NCBI GenBank assembly: GCA_947038195.1
Contig: CAMQVI010000014.1
Span: 1-35,604, forward strand
DNA from: an uncultured Brevinema sp.
GTDB lineage: Bacteria; Spirochaetota; Brevinematia; Brevinematales; Brevinemataceae
Direction: 5' to 3'
Length of the DNA stretch: 35,604 nt
Shown here: piece after piece, positions 30,904-35,604 of the stretch
Layout: each line of letters opens with the position of its first letter
Numbering within the stretch: the first letter of the stretch is position 1
Program-made: the position numbers and the translations under genes
The notes under the pieces: model-generated
Database searches by the model: none
What the model saw: the letters and a program-made list of their open reading frames with translations, nothing else
Told to the model about the DNA's origin: nothing

Positions 30904-32961
30904 ATGAAAATCCCTGAATTAACCCCTATTCTCATCTCTAAGCATTACACAGATAGACAAACTTTTCTCCTAAAAAAAATGGGCATAGAAACGATAGAAG
31001 ACCTTATGTGTTATTTTCCTTTTCGCTATGAAGACAGATCTAAAATAAGCACTTTAGCAGATTTGATTCTTTCTCAAGAAACGGGGCTTATCAAGGCTAC
31101 TGTCACAGCACATGAGGCTTTTTTTTGGCAGAATAAAAGACAATCAAAAATCCTCATTCAAGATCATTCTGCTGGAGCAGAATTAGTCCCTTTTCATATT
31201 AGAGCAATAGATAAAATGATGCCCATAGGTCAAGAATTTTACATCTATGGTAAATTTGAATTTCGTTTTAATAAGATCCAATCTTCTAATTTTGAATTTG
31301 AAACTCTTGATAAATTTTCTTCACCTCTCTCTTCTTTGGGGAAATTGCTCCCTATCTACCGTTTAACAGAAGGGATGAGATTAAAAGAATTCCATAAAAT
31401 CCTTAAAAAAGCCTTTGATCTCTATGAAAAAGATATTATTGACCCTATTCCTCCTTACTTTATTAAAAGTAGAAATCTTCTTTCCAAACAAGAGTGCCTT
31501 CAACAATTACACTATCCCGAAAATATCGCTCAAACAGAAAAAGCTAGAGTGCGCGGTGCTTATGAAGAATTTTTATGCACGCGTATGGCTTTAGAATTGA
31601 AAAGAGAACAAGAAACTAAAATACTAAAAAATCATACTTATGATTCTTCTTCTATATTAGAAGAGTTTTATAAAACCCTTCCTTTCAAGATGACAGGGGC
31701 TCAAGAAAGAGTAATTCAAGAAATTTCAAAAGACCTTAGCACACCTACTTCTATGCATAGGTTGGTACAGGGTGATGTAGGGTCTGGTAAAACGACAGTA
31801 GCTTTGGCTGCTATGCTCTTAGCCGCGCATAATGGGTATCAGGCTGCTTTTTTAGCCCCCACAGAAGTTTTAGCGTTTCAGCATTATAAAAAAATCCTCC
31901 CCGTCGCAGACCTATTACAGATTCCTTGTGCTTTATTAACAGGGAGTTTTAGTGCTAAAAATAGAAAACCTATCTTAGAAGGTATACAAAAAGGGACTCT
32001 TCCTCTTATTATAGGAACTCATGCCCTTTTTCAAGAAGAAGTCCTCTACCACAATCTCTCTCTCGTCGTTATTGATGAACAACATAAATTTGGTGTAGAA
32101 CAAAGAGGGATGATGATTAGGAAAGGAGAAAATCCTGATATTTTAGTCATGACAGCCACCCCTATTCCTAGAACAATAACCCTTGCTCTTTATGGGGATT
32201 TAGATATATCTATCATTGATGAATTACCTGCAGGTAGACAACAAATTATAACCAAACAAATTCGTAAAAATCAATACCCTAAAATGCTAGAAACCCTCCA
32301 AAGAGAAATAATCGCAGGTCGACAAGTATTTATTGTATGTCCTTTAATAGAAGAGAGTGAAAAATTAGAGAACCTTCGTTCTGCAGAACAAGTCCACCAA
32401 GATTATAAAAAACTCTTCCCTCAATATAATATTAGCCTTATTCATGGACGTATGAGCCAAGAAGAAAAAGACCTCATTATGAAAGATTTTTCCGATAATA
32501 AAACTCAAATATTAGTCGCTACCACCGTTATAGAAGTAGGTATTGATATTCCTAACGCTACGGTAATTGTTGTTGAAAATGCAGAACGCTTTGGGCTCGC
32601 TCAATTACACCAATTAAGAGGACGGGTAGGACGAGGCTCTCACAAGTCTTATTGTTTTGCGGTAAATCAAGGCTATGAAGCTGATCAACGTCTAGATATT
32701 TTTTGTTCTACTACGGACGGTTTTATAATTGCAGAAGAAGATCTCAAAATCCGAGGTCCAGGAGAAATCCTAGGCACAAGACAAACAGGAGTCCCTGTTT
32801 TCAAATTAGCTAATTTTGCAAGAGATCAACATATCCTTCAAACAGCTACTGGAGATGCTCAATTAATATTTTCTCAAGATTCTCACCTAAATCTCCCCAA
32901 TCATTTGTCTTTAAAAAAATTCTTATCCCTAGATCAAGAATTTCGTGTTTTTTCAGGTTAA
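30904..32961 (+). CDS. recG: ATP-dependent DNA helicase RecG
   Basis: This 685-residue helicase reverses stalled replication forks and processes branched DNA. An N-terminal wedge/OB region includes LMCYFPFRYEDRS (about 34-46). Superfamily 2 motifs follow: motif I QGDVGSGKTTVALAA, motif Ia APTEVLAFQHY, motif II VIDEQHKFGVEQR (DEQH), motif III VMTATPIPRT, motif V TTVIEVGIDIPNAT and motif VI QLHQLRGRVGRGSHKSYC, then the RecG C-terminal IAEEDLKIRGPGEILGTRQTG. Length is normal. Only a weak ribosome site (AAAGG) precedes the ATG, six bases after mazG, so translation is probably coupled. The last 30 codons lie in a 90-bp segment that is repeated, diverged, just downstream. Confidence 0.96.
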   Translation: MKIPELTPILISKHYTDRQTFLLKKMGIETIEDLMCYFPFRYEDRSKISTLADLILSQETGLIKATVTAHEAFFWQNKRQSKILIQDHSAGAELVPFHIRAIDKMMPIGQEFYIYGKFEFRFNKIQSSNFEFETLDKFSSPLSSLGKLLPIYRLTEGMRLKEFHKILKKAFDLYEKDIIDPIPPYFIKSRNLLSKQECLQQLHYPENIAQTEKARVRGAYEEFLCTRMALELKREQETKILKNHTYDSSSILEEFYKTLPFKMTGAQERVIQEISKDLSTPTSMHRLVQGDVGSGKTTVALAAMLLAAHNGYQAAFLAPTEVLAFQHYKKILPVADLLQIPCALLTGSFSAKNRKPILEGIQKGTLPLIIGTHALFQEEVLYHNLSLVVIDEQHKFGVEQRGMMIRKGENPDILVMTATPIPRTITLALYGDLDISIIDELPAGRQQIITKQIRKNQYPKMLETLQREIIAGRQVFIVCPLIEESEKLENLRSAEQVHQDYKKLFPQYNISLIHGRMSQEEKDLIMKDFSDNKTQILVATTVIEVGIDIPNATVIVVENAERFGLAQLHQLRGRVGRGSHKSYCFAVNQGYEADQRLDIFCSTTDGFIIAEEDLKIRGPGEILGTRQTGVPVFKLANFARDQHILQTATGDAQLIFSQDSHLNLPNHLSLKKFLSLDQEFRVFSG

Positions 32962-33088
32962 GCAGGTAGATCAGCTTAAGTAGTTTATCTCTGTTGCCCA
33001 AGATTTTCACCTAAATATCTCTAATCATTCGTCTTTTAAAAAATTCTTATCCCTAGATCAAGAAATTTACATTTTTTCAGGCTAAGCA
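32875..33088 (+). repeat. Diverged tandem duplication of the recG 3' end
   Basis: Bases 32875-32964 (end of recG plus the stop) align without gaps to 32999-33088, with most positions identical, including the core TTCTTATCCCTAGATCAAGA and the TTTTTTCAGG(T/C)TAAGCA end with its stop codon. The two 90-base units are offset by 124 bases. The second has no start and is not expected to be translated; it has drifted at about 15 positions, mostly scattered single changes. Confidence 0.85.
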
Positions 33089-33108
33089 TTATCAATACTC
33101 CTATATCT

Positions 33109-33145
33109 AAACATCTTTACTATAAAAAGTAAGGATGTTTTTTAT
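33109..33145 (+). terminator. Terminator of the recG operon
   Basis: AAACATCTTTACT (33109-33121) pairs with AGTAAGGATGTTT (33128-33140, one T-G pair), followed by TTTATTTT. It lies just beyond the duplicated recG end. Confidence 0.8.
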
Positions 33146-33173
33146 TTTAAATATAAAGTTTTGAAATATCATT

Positions 33174-33202
33174 CAAGTTTGAATAATCCTAGCTCCGATA
33201 CA
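33174..33202 (+). promoter_or_regulatory. Possible flagellar sigma-28-type promoter upstream of the first flaB
   Basis: TCAAGTTT, 13 bases, then TCCGATAC loosely resembles the sigma-28 pattern TAAAGTTT-N11-GCCGATAA. The spacing is longer than usual and the start would be about 185 bases before the ATG, so this is tentative. A sigma-70-like TATAAT also occurs at 33299-33304 without a good -35 box. Confidence 0.2.
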
Positions 33203-33388
33203 TTTATATATAAAATATATATATATAAAATTACGGATAGAATACAGATAGTGGAGGTATACAGAGTTAGTGCTTAAGAGGAAAAAAAAGTGCCTAACTA
33301 TAATAAATCTCTTATTAACGGGGTAAGAGATTATTAAGAATAATTAAGAATCTTAGAAAAAAATGGTCAATGAATCAAGGAGGATATC

Positions 33389-34249
33389 ATGATTATCAAT
33401 AACAACATAAGTGCGATTTTTGGAAATCGTCAGTTATCTATTGATGCTCTTCAGACAGAAAGAAACATGGAAAAACTTTCTTCTGGAATGAGAATTAACA
33501 GAGCAGGAGACGACGCATCTGGACTCGCTGTTTCTGAAAAAATGCGAACACAAATTCGTGGTTTGAATCAAGCGTTAAGAAACACCCAGGACGGCGTGTC
33601 TTTCATCCAAACAACAGAGGGATACTTGCAAGAAGTAAACACCGCTCTTCAACGTGTTCGTGAATTGGCAGTACAAGGTGCCAACGGAATTTACTCAGAC
33701 GAAGACCGTGGATATATTCAAGTAGAAGTAGAACAAATGGTAGCTGAAATCGATCGTATAGGATCTCATGCACAATTTAATGGACTAAAAATGCTTAACG
33801 GCATGTTTGCAGAACCTTCCGCAGATTCCACACCACCATCAGAAATGTTCCTTCACATTGGTGCCAATATGGACGAAAGAGTTCAAGTATATATTGGAAC
33901 CATGACATCCACTTCTTTAGGATTGAAAGCTGCTGGAACAGGAGAAATAGTCTCTGTTTCTAATCAAAATAGTGCCAATTTAACTATCGGTACTATCGAT
34001 CAAGCCCTAACCCGAATCAACTCCCAAAGAGCTGACTTAGGTGCTTATCAAAACAGACTCGAATCTTCTACTCGTAGTATTATGATAGGGTCTGAAAATC
34101 TTCAAGCTGCCGAATCCCGTATTCGCGATACCAATATGGCTAAAGAATCTAGCTTGTTAGCTAAAAACCAAGTGCTAACACAAGCTGCTACAGCAATGTT
34201 AGCTCAAGCTAATCAACAGCCACAAAACGTATTACAGCTCTTAAGATAG
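33389..34249 (+). CDS. flaB: Flagellin core protein FlaB, copy 1
   Basis: This 286-residue flagellin forms the core of spirochaetal periplasmic flagella. Both conserved ends of the family are present: N-terminal MIINNNISAIFGNRQL, EKLSSGMRINRAGDDASGLAVSEKMRTQIRGL and FIQTTEGYLQEVN; C-terminal GAYQNRLESS, AESRIRDTNMAKESSLLAKNQVLTQAATAMLAQANQQPQNVLQLL. The central variable domain is very short, as in other spirochaete FlaBs. A perfect ribosome site (AAGGAGG) lies before the ATG. Codon choice looks less AT-biased than in neighbouring genes, as expected for a very abundant protein. A second flaB follows after a hairpin. Confidence 0.96.
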   Translation: MIINNNISAIFGNRQLSIDALQTERNMEKLSSGMRINRAGDDASGLAVSEKMRTQIRGLNQALRNTQDGVSFIQTTEGYLQEVNTALQRVRELAVQGANGIYSDEDRGYIQVEVEQMVAEIDRIGSHAQFNGLKMLNGMFAEPSADSTPPSEMFLHIGANMDERVQVYIGTMTSTSLGLKAAGTGEIVSVSNQNSANLTIGTIDQALTRINSQRADLGAYQNRLESSTRSIMIGSENLQAAESRIRDTNMAKESSLLAKNQVLTQAATAMLAQANQQPQNVLQLLR

Positions 34250-34261
34250 TAATTATCAAGC

Positions 34262-34296
34262 AATATTTCCCTAGTTGAATAAACTAGGGAAATATT
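34262..34296 (+). terminator. Hairpin between the two flaB genes
   Basis: AATATTTCCCTAGTT (34262-34276) and AACTAGGGAAATATT (34282-34296) form a perfect 15-bp stem with a five-base loop, followed by CTTATTT. The T-tract is weak, so it may be a partial terminator or an mRNA stabiliser. Confidence 0.65.
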
Positions 34297-34423
34297 CTTA
34301 TTTAATCAAAGTCAAGAACTTTTTGAATATCCAATCTGCAATTATCTAATTTAATAAAAAAATTAGGAAGAGACTCTACTCTTTAATTCAAGGATGGATA
34401 TATTTTCAAGGAGGATCTAACTT

Positions 34424-35347
34424 ATGATTATAAACAACAATATTAGCTCTATTTTCGCGAATAGACAAGCTAGTCTTATTGATAGCAAAGTATCGAAAGA
34501 TATGGCGCGATTATCATCTGGAATGCGTATTAATAGCGGAGCAGACGACGCCTCAGGGCTAGCTGTTTCTGAAAAAATGCGTACTCAAATTCGTGGTTTG
34601 AATCAAGCCATGAGAAACACCCAAGATGCGACTTCTTTTATTCAAACAGCAGAAGGTTATTTACAAGAAGTAACCAGCTCACTTCAAAGAGTAAGAGAAC
34701 TATCAATTCAAGGGGCAAACGGTATCTACACTGATGAAGATCGTGGATACTTAGATCTAGAAATTTCTCTATTAGTAGAGGAAATAGATCGAATAGCAGA
34801 TTCTGCACAATTTAATACAATGACAATGCTTAACGGACGTTTCGCCCAACCAGGAGTGGTACCAGCAGCTGTCGCCGTCGAAGGTGATGCCGTCGCTACT
34901 CAAAATGTTGCTCCCCCTGCCACAGGTAATACTGGAGCGGGATTGCTACTTCATATAGGTTCTAATCAAGATGAGAATGTTCAATTGTATATAAAACAAT
35001 TGAGTGCTCAAGGTTTAGGATTGAAAGATGCAGATGGTAACATTACTGTAGGAACAGGAACGGCAGATCAAGCTAATCTTTCTATTGGACGAATAGATTC
35101 TGCACTCAGTGAAGTTATTAGTCAAAGAACAGAACTCGGGGCCTACCAAAATAGATTTGAAAGCTTATATCAAGGCTTATACATCGCTTATGAAAATACT
35201 AGTGCTGCTGAATCTCGTATTCGGGACACTAATATGGCTAGAGGAGTCAGTGATCTTGTTAAGAATCAAATTCTTCAACAAGCTTCTGTCTCTATGATAG
35301 CTCAAGCAAATATGCAACCCCAAATGATTCTCTCTTTACTAAGTTAA
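34424..35347 (+). CDS. flaB: Flagellin core protein FlaB, copy 2
   Basis: This 307-residue paralogue of the preceding flagellin is near-identical in the N-terminal block (SSGMRIN, GADDASGLAVSEKMRTQIRGLNQAMRNTQDA) and similar at the C-terminus (AESRIRDTNMARGVSDLVKNQILQQASVSMIAQANMQPQMILSLL). It differs by an insertion of about 20 residues after the NGRFAQPG block (about 147-172), rich in Ala, Val and Pro (VPAAVAVEGDAVATQNVAPP). AAGGAGG lies ten bases before the ATG. The two are probably co-assembled filament subunits. Confidence 0.96.
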   Translation: MIINNNISSIFANRQASLIDSKVSKDMARLSSGMRINSGADDASGLAVSEKMRTQIRGLNQAMRNTQDATSFIQTAEGYLQEVTSSLQRVRELSIQGANGIYTDEDRGYLDLEISLLVEEIDRIADSAQFNTMTMLNGRFAQPGVVPAAVAVEGDAVATQNVAPPATGNTGAGLLLHIGSNQDENVQLYIKQLSAQGLGLKDADGNITVGTGTADQANLSIGRIDSALSEVISQRTELGAYQNRFESLYQGLYIAYENTSAAESRIRDTNMARGVSDLVKNQILQQASVSMIAQANMQPQMILSLLS

Positions 35348-35380
35348 TTAGCTCAAATGGAGCTAGAGTCTCTTTCGAAT

Positions 35381-35411
35381 TAAAAACTCCCTCATTTAGT
35401 GGGGGAGTTTT
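35381..35411 (+). terminator. Terminator after the second flaB
   Basis: AAAAACTCCCTCA (35381-35393) pairs with TGGGGGAGTTTTT (35399-35411), with one T-G pair. A smaller hairpin, TAGCTC with GAGCTA (35348-35364), lies between the stop and this terminator. Confidence 0.85.
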
Positions 35412-35420
35412 TCATGGTCT

Positions 35421-35450
35421 ATTGACATAGCACTTTCATTTATAGTACAA
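35421..35450 (+). promoter_or_regulatory. Promoter of the last, partial gene
   Basis: A perfect TTGACA (35421-35426), an 18-base spacer and TACAAT (35445-35450), about 33 bases before the ATG. Confidence 0.65.
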
Positions 35451-35483
35451 TATCATTACTATATCATTATTAGGATAATACCC

Positions 35484-35604
35484 ATGAAATCATTTTCAAA
35501 AAACGTTTTACTTCCAGCTTTTGCTCTTTTTTCTTATCTTTTTTATCTATTTTGGAGTGCCCCTCTTGATCTCATTTTACAAATGTATGCTATCAATGAT
35601 CTCT
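35484..35604 (+). CDS. Start of a membrane or secreted protein (3' part outside window)
   Basis: About 40 codons are present, starting MKSFSKNVLLPAFALFSYLF. A short basic N-terminus is followed by a hydrophobic stretch (about residues 8-24), indicating a signal or first membrane helix. AGGATA lies about eight bases before the ATG and a good promoter precedes it. Too little is present to assign a family. Confidence 0.65.
   Translation, partial: MKSFSKNVLLPAFALFSYLFYLFWSAPLDLILQMYAINDL

Noticed and set aside
35109-35297. 62-codon frame inside the second flagellin
   Set aside because: It is an alternative frame of the conserved flagellin C-terminus.

Overview
The window is AT-rich DNA (roughly one third G+C by eye) that most probably comes from a spirochaete chromosome. 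The strongest taxonomic evidence is a pair of adjacent periplasmic-type flagellin core genes (FlaB family, both starting MIINNNIS) at 33389-35347. Other support is the lipoprotein-type galactose-binding MglB. A Brachyspira- or Brevinema-like lineage fits the base composition, but I could not test this.

Layout. 1-728 is the 5' part of an unrecognised one-helix membrane protein (minus). 795-3889 holds a lactate-permease-family transporter and glycerol kinase (minus), each with its own promoter and separated by a terminator. 4177-5615 is a divergent HxlR-type regulator and mannose-6-phosphate isomerase. 5690-7118 has no convincing intact gene and is a mosaic of short dispersed repeats, perfect hairpins and a MITE-like inverted-repeat element. 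7181-10864 is galK-galT-galM (minus), divergent from mglB-mglA-mglC (11134-14727, plus). Together they import galactose and carry out most of the Leloir pathway; galE is not in the window. 14865-15087 is a second copy of one repeat from the island. It is followed by a small membrane-anchored coiled-coil protein whose C-terminus is encoded by another repeat copy. 15966-17702 is an acyl-CoA ligase (minus), 17909-19450 a glucose-type PTS IICB, and 19597-20958 a MATE exporter.

21333-26161 (minus) is one operon: NagB-like protein, NagB-NagA fusion, PTS enzyme I, HPr. The gene for the IIA-Glc phosphocarrier (26324-26803) diverges from it. With the IICB gene these provide all the components of a glucose-type PTS, tied genetically to amino-sugar catabolism. 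26898-28382 is an unrecognised cytosolic protein. 28695-32961 is a SurA-like periplasmic protein, nusB, mazG and recG, followed by a diverged duplicate of the recG 3' end. Two flagellins and the start of a further membrane or secreted protein close the window.

The most unusual feature is the amino-sugar locus. The deaminase domain of the NagB-NagA fusion has Gly where E. coli NagB has catalytic Asp72. The upstream NagB paralogue has that change and has also lost Asp141 and His143, yet keeps the residues that bind the allosteric effector GlcNAc-6-phosphate in E. coli. This looks like a pseudoenzyme with a sensing or regulatory role. The other notable feature is the set of mosaic intergenic repeats, which appear to have reshaped gene ends at two places. 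All alignments were done by eye from remembered family sequences.
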